Below are positions 15,125 through 24,329 of a stretch of 64,000 bases of DNA, piece by piece. The notes beneath the pieces are model-generated. The model made no database searches, was not told where the DNA came from, and saw only the letters and a program-made list of their open reading frames with translations. The DNA comes from Planococcus liqunii (lineage in GTDB: Bacteria; Bacillota; Bacilli; Bacillales_A; Planococcaceae), in NCBI RefSeq assembly GCF_030413595.1, contig NZ_CP129238.1, forward strand, positions 248,001 to 312,000, read 5' to 3'. The translations under genes and the position numbers were made by a program. Each line of letters begins with the position of its first letter. Position 1 is the stretch's first letter.

Positions 15125-16342
15125 TTATTTGGTTTCGTTGTATTCGAACAAAATAGCGGCGAAAGACTTAGCGGTGCTCAGCATCGCTTTTTCATCAAAA
15201 TCGAACATGGCGTGGTGGTGAGGATATACTTCCAGTTCGTTTTCGCGCTGGGCACCCGCAAAAATAAAGCTTCCTGGGACATGCTGTGTGTAGTAGGAAA
15301 AATCTTCTCCTGGCATTACGGAAGGGGTTTCAGCGACGGCTTCTGTTCCCAGCACCCGCTCGATGGCCCGTTTGGCAAGCTGCGTTTCTGCCGGATGGTT
15401 CCAGAGGGCATCATAACCTTTATCAATCACCACATCAGCTTGTGCACCCAGTGCCTGTGCAACTTGTGTAGCAATACCGGTTAAGCGCTCTGCAGCAAGC
15501 GTGCGCACTTCCGGTTCGTAAGAACGGATGGTTCCGGTCATCACGGCTTCTGTCGGAATGACGTTATTCGCCTTGCCGCTGTTAATGGAACCGACTGAAA
15601 TCACCAATTGCTTTAAAGGGTCTGTGTTGCGGCTGACAATGCTCTGAAGAGCGGTGACGATATGGGAAGCGGTCACGATCGGATCGACTGTTTCGTGTGG
15701 AATCGCTCCGTGGCCGCCTTTGCCGTTTATGGTGATCGTGAAAGTATCGACCGCTGCCTGGATAAATCCTTCTTTATAAAAGATGACACCGGCCGGCATG
15801 GTGCTTTGCAGGTGGCAGCCATAAACGGCATCCACTCCGTCAAGGCAGCCATCAGCGATCATCCCCTGAGCGCCTCCTGGATATTCTTCTTCACCAAACT
15901 GATGGATAAAAACCACGTTGTGGCGGATGTGCTCGGCATTGTTCACCAGACTTTTAGCAAAAACCATCAGTGCTGCAGTGTGGCCATCGTGGCCGCAAGC
16001 GTGCATCACATTCGGCACGGTGGATTTATACGGAACTTCTTTTTGGTCTTGAATCGGCAACGCATCAAAATCTGCACGGAAAGCAATGGTTTTAAGTGGA
16101 TCTTGCGCTTCGAACTTCGCTACAACACCTCGTCCGCCAACGCCTTCGCGCACTTCAAGGCCGAGCTCCCGGTAATAATCCGCAATGTATTTCGGTGTTG
16201 CTACTTCCTGATGAGATAGTTCAGGATGCTGGTGCAAATGACGGCGTATCGCCACCATAGCTGGGAATAATGTATCCAGCTCCGTACAAACTTCTTCCAA
16301 GCCTTTATTTTGTATAGACAGATTCTTCGTTTGGATGGCCAT
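15125..16342 (-). CDS. M20 family metallopeptidase/amidohydrolase
   Basis: A 405-residue zinc amidohydrolase of the M20D (aminoacylase/hippurate hydrolase/AbgA-like) group. Metal and catalytic residues are visible: HQHPELS near residue 38, ACGHDGHTA near 107, GEEEYPGGAQ near 142 and the C-terminal ligand region PGEDFSYY near 358; the dimerisation domain lies between (KGGHGAIPHETVDPI). It releases an amino acid from N-acyl or peptide amides in the cytoplasm. ATG 16342 has AAGGAGG; the upstream in-frame extension is rejected. Its start overlaps the upstream amidohydrolase by 38 nt. With an AbgT-type carrier it suggests import and hydrolysis of an amide such as aminobenzoyl-glutamate or a peptide. 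Confidence 0.88.
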   Translation of the reverse strand: MAIQTKNLSIQNKGLEEVCTELDTLFPAMVAIRRHLHQHPELSHQEVATPKYIADYYRELGLEVREGVGGRGVVAKFEAQDPLKTIAFRADFDALPIQDQKEVPYKSTVPNVMHACGHDGHTAALMVFAKSLVNNAEHIRHNVVFIHQFGEEEYPGGAQGMIADGCLDGVDAVYGCHLQSTMPAGVIFYKEGFIQAAVDTFTITINGKGGHGAIPHETVDPIVTASHIVTALQSIVSRNTDPLKQLVISVGSINSGKANNVIPTEAVMTGTIRSYEPEVRTLAAERLTGIATQVAQALGAQADVVIDKGYDALWNHPAETQLAKRAIERVLGTEAVAETPSVMPGEDFSYYTQHVPGSFIFAGAQRENELEVYPHHHAMFDFDEKAMLSTAKSFAAILFEYNETK

Positions 16343-17513
16343 GGACGAGATTTCCTCCTTTATAAACAGCATTAACGCTGCGGAATGCTGAAATATTGTC
16401 TTCAGGATCTTCTGAAAGAACGATAAAGTCAGCAACTTTTCCTTTTTCTAAGGAACCGGTTTGGTCTTGGACGTTCAAGGCGCTAGCCGCCTGATAAGTC
16501 GCGGACGTGATGATGTCCCGGATCGGCATGCCACATTCATGCATCAATTCCAATTCTTTTGCAAAGTCGCCGTGCAGATTGAACGGAGTCCCGGCATCTG
16601 TACCAGCCGCAATTTTAACTCCTGCTTTGACCGCTTTGCGGAAACTTTCCTGATGGGCATCCAGACAGAAAATGGCTTTTTTGACTGCATGCGGCGGAAT
16701 CGCGCCGGAATCAGCATTTTGCACAATATAATAAGGCGCGGCAAGCGTCGGCACCAGGACAGTGCCGTATTCGATCATCAGCTCGATTGTTTCGTCATCC
16801 AGGAAAATTCCGTGCTCAATTGTCGTGATGCCGGCACGTACCGCATTCTGGATGCCTTGCGTCCCTTGTGCGTGGGAAGCGGTTGTTTTTCCGGCATGCA
16901 AGGCTTCTTCGACCGCTGCCCGCATTTCTTTTTCCGATAGCTGCGGAGAACCGGGGTCCACGCCTGGTGTCATGACACCGCCTGTTGCCATCAGCTTCAG
17001 AACGTCTGCCCCTTGTTTTAAGGTTTGGCGTGCAACTTTTCGGACTTCATCTTCCCCGTCTGCTTCTGATGCCATTGGGTAGCCGTGGCCGCCGGTCATG
17101 ACGATCGGTTGGCCAGACCCGTAAACAGTGGGCCCTGTAAGAAGGCCGGCGTTGACGGCATTTCGATAAGCAAGGTCGACATGCCATTTCGACCCGAGAT
17201 TTCTCACGCTAGTGACCCCTGACTGCAGCTGTTTCAGCGCATTTGCCTGATGGCGAAAAGCAGAAGAGGCTTGAGTTTCTTTTGCCATTTCAGCAAATGG
17301 ATCGGCATCGCCGTCCATCCCGAGGTGAATATGCATGTCGAATAGTCCGGGCAAAATAATTTTGCCTTGCCCATCGATGGTTTCAGAAGCTGCCATTTGG
17401 ACAGCTTCTTGCCCCGTTGCAACGATTTTTCCATCTTCAACTACGATGGCGGATTGCGTCAGTTTTTCTCCAGTACCGGTGTATAACGTGATATTTTCCC
17501 ATTTTAAAGTCAT
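16305..17513 (-). CDS. metal-dependent amidohydrolase (imidazolonepropionase/prolidase-like)
   Basis: A 402-residue amidohydrolase-superfamily enzyme of the HutI-related type. Visible metal-site elements are DMHIHLG (HxH, near residue 59), VLKLMATGG (the lysine likely carbamylated, near 172), TASHAQGT near 209, TIEHGI near 229 and AAGTDAGTP near 302. Described relatives split dipeptides (Xaa-Pro) or act on cyclic ureides. The substrate here is unknown; it is second in the abgT operon, 12 nt after the transporter and overlapping the M20 gene. AGGAGG precedes ATG 17513. Together the two hydrolases could degrade one imported amide in two steps (inference). Confidence 0.83.
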   Translation of the reverse strand: MTLKWENITLYTGTGEKLTQSAIVVEDGKIVATGQEAVQMAASETIDGQGKIILPGLFDMHIHLGMDGDADPFAEMAKETQASSAFRHQANALKQLQSGVTSVRNLGSKWHVDLAYRNAVNAGLLTGPTVYGSGQPIVMTGGHGYPMASEADGEDEVRKVARQTLKQGADVLKLMATGGVMTPGVDPGSPQLSEKEMRAAVEEALHAGKTTASHAQGTQGIQNAVRAGITTIEHGIFLDDETIELMIEYGTVLVPTLAAPYYIVQNADSGAIPPHAVKKAIFCLDAHQESFRKAVKAGVKIAAGTDAGTPFNLHGDFAKELELMHECGMPIRDIITSATYQAASALNVQDQTGSLEKGKVADFIVLSEDPEDNISAFRSVNAVYKGGNLVHGHPNEESVYTK

Positions 17514-17525
17514 AAATATTCCTCC

Positions 17526-19070
17526 TTATTGTGGTAAGTGAATTCCGCCCCCAGGTCCGAGCGGCAGGCCGAGCAAGAACCAGATAACGAACAAGATAAT
17601 CCAGAAAATCGCAAATGCGATGGAATATGGGAGCAGGGAAGCGAGCAATGTCCCCATCCCGATATTCTTGTCGTATTTTTTGGCGAACGTCAGCAAGATG
17701 GCAAAGTACGCAAGCATCGGTGTGATTGGGTTGGTAATGGAATCTGCAATGCGGTAAGCCACTTGTGTAACTGCCGGGTCGTAGCCAAGAAGCATAAACA
17801 TCGGTACAAACACCGGTGCAAGGAGCGCCCATTTAGCGGAAGCGCTGGCAATCAGCAAGTTGATTAAAGCGGCAATGACGATAAAGCCCAAGATAAGCGG
17901 AAGCCCTTCAAACCCAATTCCTTTCAAGAAGCCGGCGCCTTCAATGGCAATGATTGGACCAAGGTTGCTCATGCCAAAGAACGCAATCATTTGAGCAGCA
18001 ACGAACGCCAAAACGATATAGCCACCCATTCCCGACATCGCTTTTGTTAAATGTTCGGCAACGTCTTTATCGTTTTTCAAAACCTTGGCACCAAAACCGT
18101 AGGCAAGAGCAGGCAACAAGAAAGCAAATAGCATAATCGGCACGATGCCGGTCATAAACGGAGAAACAATAACACCGCCAGTTTCCTGGTTGCGCAAAAT
18201 TGCATTTTCCGGAAGAACGAGCAGCAAGATCACAATTGTGTAAAGTGCCAGAGCAATCGCCGCCCACAGGAGGCCACGCTTTTCTTCGGGTGTTGCTTTT
18301 TCCAGTTTTTCAACCGTTCCTGTATAGGTGCCTAGGCGGGGCTCGGTAATTTTCGTCGTTACAAACATCGCTACCGGAATAATCACGAAAGTGGAAGCGA
18401 TCATGAAATACCAGTTGATAGCGGGATTGGCGACGTAGTTAGGGTCAATCAAGTTGGCACCGGCCTGCGTGAATCCGGCTAATAAGGGATCCAGCATGCT
18501 GACAAGCAAGTTGGCGCTGAAGGCGCCGGTAACCGTTGCGTATCCTGCAACCAGGCCAGCGATCGGATTGCGTCCGAGTGCTGCAAAAATCATGGCAGCG
18601 ATTGGCGGCAACACGACTTGCGCTGCATCAGCGGCTGTATTTCCAAGAACAGCGATCAATAAAATCGTCGGCAAAATAATTTTCGTCGGAGCATTTAAAA
18701 TCGTCGTTTTCATAAACGTTGTAACAAGGCCGGTCGATTCGGCAAGGCCGACGCCAAGCATAACGACAAGCACAAGTCCAAGAGGAGGAAAGCCGGTGAA
18801 GTTCGGCACCAAGGTTTCAACAATGGACCGGATGCCGGCACCGTTGAGCAAATTGACGACTTGGATTTCTTCGCCTGTTCCAGGGTGAACCGACTTGACG
18901 CCAAGAGAGGCAAAAATGGCAGAAGCAACTAAAATGATGAGAGTGAAGGCAGCAAACAGCGTTACCGGATCTGGGAGTTTATTTCCGTAAATTTCTACTT
19001 TGTTTAATAACTTCTGAAACAAGCTTGGTTTTTCTGCTCTCGCAGCATTAGCTTCTACAATCTTGCTCAT
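17526..19070 (-). CDS. abgT: AbgT family transporter
   Basis: A 514-residue membrane protein with about 11-13 hydrophobic segments. AbgT-family features are present: NKVEIYGNKLPDPVTLFA near residue 25, GVGLAESTGLVTTFMKT near 105, PPIAAMIFAALGRNPIAGL near 155, and the C-terminal YRIADSITNPITPMLAYFAI. E. coli AbgT imports p-aminobenzoyl-glutamate, while some relatives export sulfonamides. Here it leads an operon with two hydrolases, which favours import and cleavage of an amide. AAAGGGAG precedes ATG 19070. Confidence 0.9.
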   Translation of the reverse strand: MSKIVEANAARAEKPSLFQKLLNKVEIYGNKLPDPVTLFAAFTLIILVASAIFASLGVKSVHPGTGEEIQVVNLLNGAGIRSIVETLVPNFTGFPPLGLVLVVMLGVGLAESTGLVTTFMKTTILNAPTKIILPTILLIAVLGNTAADAAQVVLPPIAAMIFAALGRNPIAGLVAGYATVTGAFSANLLVSMLDPLLAGFTQAGANLIDPNYVANPAINWYFMIASTFVIIPVAMFVTTKITEPRLGTYTGTVEKLEKATPEEKRGLLWAAIALALYTIVILLLVLPENAILRNQETGGVIVSPFMTGIVPIMLFAFLLPALAYGFGAKVLKNDKDVAEHLTKAMSGMGGYIVLAFVAAQMIAFFGMSNLGPIIAIEGAGFLKGIGFEGLPLILGFIVIAALINLLIASASAKWALLAPVFVPMFMLLGYDPAVTQVAYRIADSITNPITPMLAYFAILLTFAKKYDKNIGMGTLLASLLPYSIAFAIFWIILFVIWFLLGLPLGPGGGIHLPQ

Positions 19071-19514
19071 ACATCCACTCCCTTTAGTTTGAATTATTAA
19101 AATATTATTACTTTAAGCAATTAAACTATATAGGAGAGTCCACAAAAAGAAGAATAAAACTTTGTGGATTGTCATGAAATCTGTTTGTTTTAATAAAAGC
19201 TGGGGTAAAAGAAACGCTTGTTAGCCCGCCAATCAGGGAACTGAAAATTAGAATTTAATAGAATGGGCAGTCGGTGTACTGATTGAATGGCGGCCGAAAT
19301 AAAAAAGATGCCCACATAATGGACATCTTTATTATTCATTTAAAATGATTCTTCCGTCTACTTTCCAAAATATGAAAAGGCTCATTCTATTCACAGGTGC
19401 CGGACGTGCTTCTAGTAATCTAATGGAAAACTGTCCCAATCTATAAAGGATTATGGTAGAATTTCTTCGTATGTGTATAATTACTACTGGTATTCAGAAA
19501 GAGCAGGTGCAGAA
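19071..19514. other. 444-base intergenic region between divergent abgT and coaW
   Basis: AT-rich. No protein gene recognised. It must hold the promoters of both divergent genes, but only fragmentary -10-like sequences were seen. The one clear structure is a terminator-like hairpin at 19301-19334, which follows no visible gene. Confidence 0.6.
19301..19334. terminator. orphan terminator-like hairpin
   Basis: AAAGATG (19304-19310) pairs with CATCTTT (19324-19330), flanked by an A6 run on the left and TTTATTATT on the right, so it could terminate in either direction. No gene ends here; it may mark a small RNA or an attenuator. Confidence 0.45.
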
Positions 19515-20318
19515 ATGATTGTCGGGATCGATGCAGGCGGGACCTTAATCAAAGTGGCATATACCGAAAACGGTTCACTCCATTTTACAAAGTACCCAAT
19601 TGCCGAAATAGAGCGGGTTGCCACTTGGATAAACGAGCTGGAGAATCCCGTGATTTGTGTAACCGGCGGTAAATCGGGTGTACTCCGTTCGCTATTAAAT
19701 AAAAATTCAAAGGAAATGGTGGAATTTGAAGCCACGCATCGCGGCGTCCAATTCCTGCTGGACCGGATGGGGCGGGCAGAAGATGTATATGTCGTGACCA
19801 ATGTCGGAACAGGCACGTCCATCCATTGCATCCAAAACAATATGCAGGAACGCCTCGGCGGTACAGGAGTCGGCGGTGGAACTTTGGTGGGGTTAAGCCA
19901 TCTGCTGACAGGGGTTACGGATTATGAAGAAATTGTCGAATTGGCAAGCAAAGGTTCGAGAGACCGCATCGATTTGAAAGTAAAGCATATTTACGAAGGC
20001 AAAAAACCGCCGATTCCCGGTGAACTGACTGCCAGTAATTTCGGCAATGATTTATTTGCTGTTGCCGGGGAACTATCAAAAGAAGAACTGTTGTCAACAG
20101 TGGTCGGCCTGGTCGGCGAAACGGTCAGCACGGTAAGTGTCTTGGCGGCTCGCCAGTGTTCCAGTTCAACCATTATTTACATCGGCTCGTCGTTCATCCA
20201 TAATCCACTGTTAAAAGAAGTGGTGGAAAGCTACACAATTTTACGCGGAGCGACACCGCTATTTTTGGAGAACGGCGAGTTTTCCGGAGCAGTCGGCGCT
20301 ATGATCAGTTTAAAATAA
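19515..20318 (+). CDS. coaW: type II pantothenate kinase
   Basis: A 267-residue kinase catalysing the first step of coenzyme A synthesis. The N-terminal phosphate-binding loop GIDAGGTLIKVAY (from residue 4), VTNVGTGTS near 96 and GGTGVGGGTLVGL near 115 are the ASKHA-fold motifs of type II enzymes such as Staphylococcus CoaW. Type II PanK is typical of staphylococci and some Bacillales and is usually insensitive to CoA feedback. ATG 19515 is chosen because it begins the family-like MIVGIDAGG; the upstream in-frame ATG at 19473 adds unrelated sequence. The ribosome site is weak. A shared terminator follows. Confidence 0.9.
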   Translation: MIVGIDAGGTLIKVAYTENGSLHFTKYPIAEIERVATWINELENPVICVTGGKSGVLRSLLNKNSKEMVEFEATHRGVQFLLDRMGRAEDVYVVTNVGTGTSIHCIQNNMQERLGGTGVGGGTLVGLSHLLTGVTDYEEIVELASKGSRDRIDLKVKHIYEGKKPPIPGELTASNFGNDLFAVAGELSKEELLSTVVGLVGETVSTVSVLAARQCSSSTIIYIGSSFIHNPLLKEVVESYTILRGATPLFLENGEFSGAVGAMISLK

Positions 20319-20354
20319 AAAAAGATGGCGCTTCCGGCGCCATCTTTTTTTATT
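20316..20354 (+). terminator. bidirectional terminator between coaW and nitroreductase
   Basis: AAAGATGGCGC/GCGCCATCTTT stem with A and T runs on both sides; the two genes converge on it. Confidence 0.9.
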
Positions 20355-20910
20355 CGTTGATAATGATTAATTTTTCCCGGATGTCTGTCCGTTCCCTTTT
20401 TTCCGGTACATGCATCGGGTAGCCGATCATCATGGTTGCTACAATCTTTTCGCCAGGCTTAACGCCAATGGCTTCGCGGAATACGGGATCGTAAATCCAG
20501 TCATTCGAGCGCCAGATCATCCCGATGCCGCGTGCCCAGGCAGCGAGCTGGAAGTTCTGCAGCAGCGACGAAATCGCACCGTAGTCTTCGTCCCAGCGTC
20601 TTTGGCGCGGGTCTTCCGGCATGATCACCACCAAATGCAAGGGAATGTCGCGGAAGTACTGTGCTTTGTTCAAGACTTTTTGCGGAACGGCACCGTCTTC
20701 TTTTGGCATGGCATCGATAAAAGCCTGCACAAATTTCTCTTTGCCGTCGCCCGTATATAATTGGAAACGCCAAGGCTGATTTACTTTATGGTTGGGCGCC
20801 CATTTTGCCACATTCAGCAATTCAATGATTTCTTCAATATCCACCGGGTCTTTTTTGAATTTTTTGATGGTCCGGCGCTCTAAAATATTTTGATCTATTG
20901 GGGTCAGCAT
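20350..20910 (-). CDS. nitroreductase family FMN protein
   Basis: A 186-residue NAD(P)H:FMN oxidoreductase of the nitroreductase superfamily. FMN-binding features are ERRTIKKF at the N-terminus, WAPNHKVNQPWRF near residue 38, and the C-terminal GEKIVATMMIGYP. Members reduce nitro compounds, quinones or enones; the natural substrate is unknown. ATG 20910 has AAGGAGAG upstream and gives the standard N-terminus (LTPIDQNILERRTIKKF). An in-frame upstream start at 20952 is less likely. It stands alone, convergent with coaW. Confidence 0.88.
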   Translation of the reverse strand: MLTPIDQNILERRTIKKFKKDPVDIEEIIELLNVAKWAPNHKVNQPWRFQLYTGDGKEKFVQAFIDAMPKEDGAVPQKVLNKAQYFRDIPLHLVVIMPEDPRQRRWDEDYGAISSLLQNFQLAAWARGIGMIWRSNDWIYDPVFREAIGVKPGEKIVATMMIGYPMHVPEKRERTDIREKLIIINE

Positions 20911-21114
20911 CTGTCTCTCTCCTTTATACAAATGATAAAGCTTCTCATTCAATCAAACCAGAACGGACAAGAAAACGCAATCAAGTGCTCTTTTATTGCC
21001 TGGGAAATAAAATAAAGGAGAGCCCAGGCAAGCGTATCAAAACTGACATAATATCGCCTGCTTTCAATCTAGTTTGTTGGTAAAATGAAGACAACAGTAA
21101 GGAGTGGATAAGGA

Positions 21115-22509
21115 ATGGCAACAGTAGCAGTGGTAGGCGGAGGCATTACAGGACTTTCTGCGATGCATTATTTGCAGCAACTAAAAAAACAACAGAACCT
21201 TGATTTGGAACTGGTATTAATTGAGCGGGATACAGAACTGGGCGGGAAAATCCGAACGGTAAAGAATGCCGAATTCATCATGGAAACCGGCGCGGATTCG
21301 ATTGTTGCCCGCCATGCCAGCGTTATGCCGCTGATTGAAGAGTTGGATCTGCAGGAGCGGGTCGTCTATAATGGCACGGGCATTTCCTATCTATATGCCA
21401 ATAATCAACTGCATGCTATTCCGGCCGATACGGTATTTGGCATTCCGATGGATGAAAAAGCTCTTTTCAGTTCAACGCTAGTGTCGGAAGAAGGGAAACG
21501 AGCGGCGCTGCGGGACTTTCAAACAAAGAATGAGACTTTCACGCGCGACAGTTCGATCGGAGAGTTCCTTGAGGCGTTTCTTGGCAAAGAACTTGTAGAC
21601 AATCAGATTGCACCGGTGCTGTCAGGCGTTTATTCCGGAAATCTGCATGAATTGACGCTGGCTTCCACGCTGCCATATTTGGTCGATTACAAAAACAAAT
21701 ACGGCAGCATCATCAAAGGGCTTGAAGCGAATAAACAGCATTTCCAGGGAGCGGCGAATAAGAAATTCATTTCGTTCGACGGGGGCATGGCGGTGTTGAT
21801 TGACCGGCTGGAAGAAAAGTTGGATGAAGCAACGATCATAAAAGGAATGGCTACCGAAGCGGTGGTGAAAACAGATGGCGGTTATGCAGTGGAAATGGCC
21901 GATGAATCATCGGTGTTGGCCGATTACGTCATTTTGGCAACGCCTCACGAGGCAGCAGAGAATCTGCTGAAGGAAAAAGCGCTGGAACCCGAATTCAGCC
22001 AGCTGTTGAACTCTTCGTTAATCAGTGTCTATTTTGGGTTTGACTTGCCGGATGCGCAACTGCCTGCAGACGGCACCGGTTTTATCGTATCCCAGGATAC
22101 GGATTTAATGTGCAATGCCTGCACGTGGACGAGCCGCAAGTGGAGCCATACTTCCCGCAACGGAAACTTGCTCGTTCGATTGTTTTATAAAAGCTCGAAT
22201 CCGTCGTACAGCCAATTAAAGGATTTATCGGAAAGCGAACTGGCAGAAGCAGCTTTGTCCGATATCCAAAAAAGCTTGGGAATTGACGCCAAACCCGTAT
22301 CGGTTGAAGTGACCGGCTGGAAAAACTTGATGCCGAACTACACGATGCAGCACAAGGCAGCTGTTTCTGGGCTGGAAGAAAAAATGGCTGAACTTGTGCC
22401 GAATGTGAAGCTGGCGGGTGCTTCATTTTACGGCGTCGGCATCGGCGCCTGCATCCAAAACGGCAAAGATTTGGCTATGGAGATTGCAGCAAGCATAAAA
22501 GGTGAATGA
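21115..22509 (+). CDS. cgoX: coproporphyrinogen III oxidase (formerly protoporphyrinogen oxidase HemY)
   Basis: A 464-residue FAD oxidoreductase of the Gram-positive (coproporphyrin-dependent) heme pathway. The N-terminal FAD motif GGGITGLSAMHYL (residues 8-20), ERDTELGGKIRTV near 39 and METGADSI near 57 are family features; the C-terminus has FYGVGIGACIQNG, the second FAD contact. It oxidises coproporphyrinogen III to coproporphyrin III. No other hem gene is adjacent. The ribosome site is AAGGAG in front of ATG 21115. The heme enzyme catalase is encoded next, in the opposite direction. Confidence 0.93.
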   Translation: MATVAVVGGGITGLSAMHYLQQLKKQQNLDLELVLIERDTELGGKIRTVKNAEFIMETGADSIVARHASVMPLIEELDLQERVVYNGTGISYLYANNQLHAIPADTVFGIPMDEKALFSSTLVSEEGKRAALRDFQTKNETFTRDSSIGEFLEAFLGKELVDNQIAPVLSGVYSGNLHELTLASTLPYLVDYKNKYGSIIKGLEANKQHFQGAANKKFISFDGGMAVLIDRLEEKLDEATIIKGMATEAVVKTDGGYAVEMADESSVLADYVILATPHEAAENLLKEKALEPEFSQLLNSSLISVYFGFDLPDAQLPADGTGFIVSQDTDLMCNACTWTSRKWSHTSRNGNLLVRLFYKSSNPSYSQLKDLSESELAEAALSDIQKSLGIDAKPVSVEVTGWKNLMPNYTMQHKAAVSGLEEKMAELVPNVKLAGASFYGVGIGACIQNGKDLAMEIAASIKGE

Positions 22510-22512
22510 AAA

Positions 22513-22546
22513 CGGGAGAGCGGCCAAGGGGCTGCTCTCTTTTTTG
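22513..22546 (+). terminator. intrinsic terminator after cgoX
   Basis: GGAGAGCGGCC/GGGCTGCTCTC stem with a short loop, followed by TTTTTT. Confidence 0.85.
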
Positions 22547-22552
22547 GTTTTT

Positions 22553-22737
22553 GAGCAACTTTGGTGTGGATACGAGCAACTTTAGGGTGGATACGAGCAA
22601 GACCGGATGAAATACGAGCGGCTTCAGAGCATATACGAGCAAGCCGCCCACTTATGCCCAAGTCAAAGGGGAATATGCCCAACTTCCATTCGAATATGCC
22701 CACTTCACTGCCGATACGCCCAACTTTCCAAATCAAC
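22553..22737. repeat. degenerate tandem array with a 21-nt period (about 9 units)
   Basis: Seven consecutive 21-nt units run from 22553 to 22699, then one 20-nt unit and a partial ninth. Units 1-5 begin GAGCAA or GAGCGG and each boundary reads ATAC|GAGC; units 6-9 begin CCAA or CCAC with boundaries ATGC|CCAA. Example: GAGCAACTTT at 22553 and again at 22574. No ribosome site or plausible gene; the period keeps several frames open by chance. The same family occurs inverted at 44542-44640. Confidence 0.8.
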
Positions 22738-22770
22738 AAAAAAACAGCCATCCCAAAAGGGACAGCTGTC
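22737..22770 (-). terminator. intrinsic terminator of katA
   Basis: On the minus strand AGCTGTCCC/GGGATGGCT (with G-U pairs) is followed by T7. It lies 11 nt beyond the katA stop. Confidence 0.75.
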
Positions 22771-22780
22771 ATCAGCATTC

Positions 22781-24247
22781 TTATTTGATTTCAGTAAGGC
22801 CTGGTACAGGAAGGCCAAGACCTTCAGCAACACGAGTCCCGAATTCAGGATCCGCTTTGTACAAGTGGCTGATCTGGCGAAGTTTGATGTCTTCTTTTGT
22901 AACCGCGCTTAAGCCGCCGACGAAAGTTGCAACAAGGCGTTCTTGCTCTTCCGGAGTCTGCAAGCGGTAAAGGTCGCCCGGTTGTGTGTAGAAGTCTTCT
23001 TCGCGGTAAGGCACAGAATCCGTGAAGCCTTCCACAGCAAGCGGAGCTGGTTTCGAAGCAGCTTCTTCAACTGGACCGCCGTAGCTGTTGGGTTCGTAGT
23101 AGACAGAACCGCCGCCGTTTGCGCCAAAGTTCATTTGGCCGTCGCGCTGGTAGTTGTTTACTTCGTTTTTCGCAGCATTGATTGGCAGCATTTGGTGGTT
23201 AGCGCCTACGCGGTAACGGTGTGCATCGTGGTATGCGAACAAACGGCCTTGAAGCATTTTGTCCGGAGATACGTCGATGCCAGGAACCAATGTGCCCGGA
23301 GAGAACGTAGCTTGCTCAACTTCAGCAAAATAGTTTTGCGGGTTGCGGTTCAGCACCATGCGTCCAACTTCAATCAATGGGTAGTCTTTGTGAGACCATG
23401 TTTTTGTTACATCGAATGGGTCGAAGCGGTATGTGTTCGCATCTTCCAACGGCATGATTTGAACATACATTTTCCAAGCAGGGAAGTCGCCTTCTTCAAT
23501 CGCATTGAAAAGATCTTCTGTATGGAAGTCAGGGTTTTCGCCAGCGATTTTGTCAGCGACTTCCTGCGTGATGTTTTGGATGCCTTGTTCAGTCAGGAAG
23601 TGGTATTTCACCCAATGGGATACACCTTCAGCGTTTGTCCATTTGAATGTGTGGCTTCCGAAACCGTGCATATGGCGGAGAGTCGCAGGAATTCCGCGGT
23701 CGCCCATCAAATAGGTTACTTGGTGCAGTGATTCTGGTGACAATGACCAGAAGTCCCACACTGCGTTAGGGTTTTTCAAGTGTGTGCGTGGGTCACGCTT
23801 TTGTGTATGGATAAAGTCAGGGAATTTAATCGCATCGCGGATAAAGAAAATCGGCGTGTTGTTTCCAACTAGATCGTAGTTTCCTTCTTCTGTGTAGAAT
23901 TTCAAAGCAAAGCCGCGTGGGTCGCGAACAGTGTCAGCAGAACCAAGCTCGCCGGCTACTGTGGAGAAACGCGCAAACATATCGGTCTTTTTGCCGACTT
24001 CTGACAAGAAAGCAGCTTTTGTGTATTTTGTAAGGTCTTGTGTAACTTCAAAGTATCCGTGAGCGCCAGCGCCTTTTGCATGGACAACACGTTCAGGTAC
24101 ACGTTCCCGGTTAAAGTGGGCTAATTTTTCAAGAAGATGAACATCTTGAAGCAATACTGGTCCGTGCTGGCCAGCTGTCTGTGAGTTCTGGTTGTCGCCA
24201 ACCGGTGCACCCCAGCTAGTCGTTAAAGTTCTTTTGTCTGTACTCAT
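22781..24247 (-). CDS. katA: catalase (small-subunit, heme-containing, KatA type)
   Basis: A 488-residue clade-3-like monofunctional catalase. The active-site His is in [16 protein letters not shown] (near residue 54), the distal Asn in [11 protein letters not shown] near 127, and the proximal heme Tyr in [14 protein letters not shown] near 337. It decomposes hydrogen peroxide in the cytoplasm. The length matches Bacillus KatA (about 483). A PerR-like box directly upstream of its promoter predicts induction by peroxide. Monocistronic, with its own terminator. Confidence 0.96.
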   Translation of the reverse strand: MSTDKRTLTTSWGAPVGDNQNSQTAGQHGPVLLQDVHLLEKLAHFNRERVPERVVHAKGAGAHGYFEVTQDLTKYTKAAFLSEVGKKTDMFARFSTVAGELGSADTVRDPRGFALKFYTEEGNYDLVGNNTPIFFIRDAIKFPDFIHTQKRDPRTHLKNPNAVWDFWSLSPESLHQVTYLMGDRGIPATLRHMHGFGSHTFKWTNAEGVSHWVKYHFLTEQGIQNITQEVADKIAGENPDFHTEDLFNAIEEGDFPAWKMYVQIMPLEDANTYRFDPFDVTKTWSHKDYPLIEVGRMVLNRNPQNYFAEVEQATFSPGTLVPGIDVSPDKMLQGRLFAYHDAHRYRVGANHQMLPINAAKNEVNNYQRDGQMNFGANGGGSVYYEPNSYGGPVEEAASKPAPLAVEGFTDSVPYREEDFYTQPGDLYRLQTPEEQERLVATFVGGLSAVTKEDIKLRQISHLYKADPEFGTRVAEGLGLPVPGLTEIK

Positions 24248-24294
24248 GAATCGAACACCTCATTCTCATTATTAGTTAAAACACTACACTCCTA

Positions 24295-24322
24295 ATGATA
24301 ACAGCTTTCAAATTAAAATCAA
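24295..24322 (-). promoter_or_regulatory. katA promoter
   Basis: On the minus strand TTGATT (24322-24317), a 16-bp spacer and TATCAT (24300-24295) predict a start near 24288, about 40 nt before the katA ATG. Confidence 0.55.
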
Positions 24323-24329
24323 TACTTAA

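Noticed and set aside
22553..22737. CRISPR array
   Set aside because: The whole 21-nt unit drifts, there are no constant repeats with unique spacers, and no cas genes are present.
22428..22788. Open frames on both strands across the 21-nt array (116 residues minus, 75 residues plus)
   Set aside because: A 21-nt period keeps frames open by construction. No ribosome site, the minus frame runs into cgoX, and the products are low-complexity heptad strings (such as ARIHTKV).
22943..23731. 262-residue plus-strand frame opposite katA
   Set aside because: A shadow of the catalase gene; composition is unlike a real protein and the catalase frame is unambiguous.
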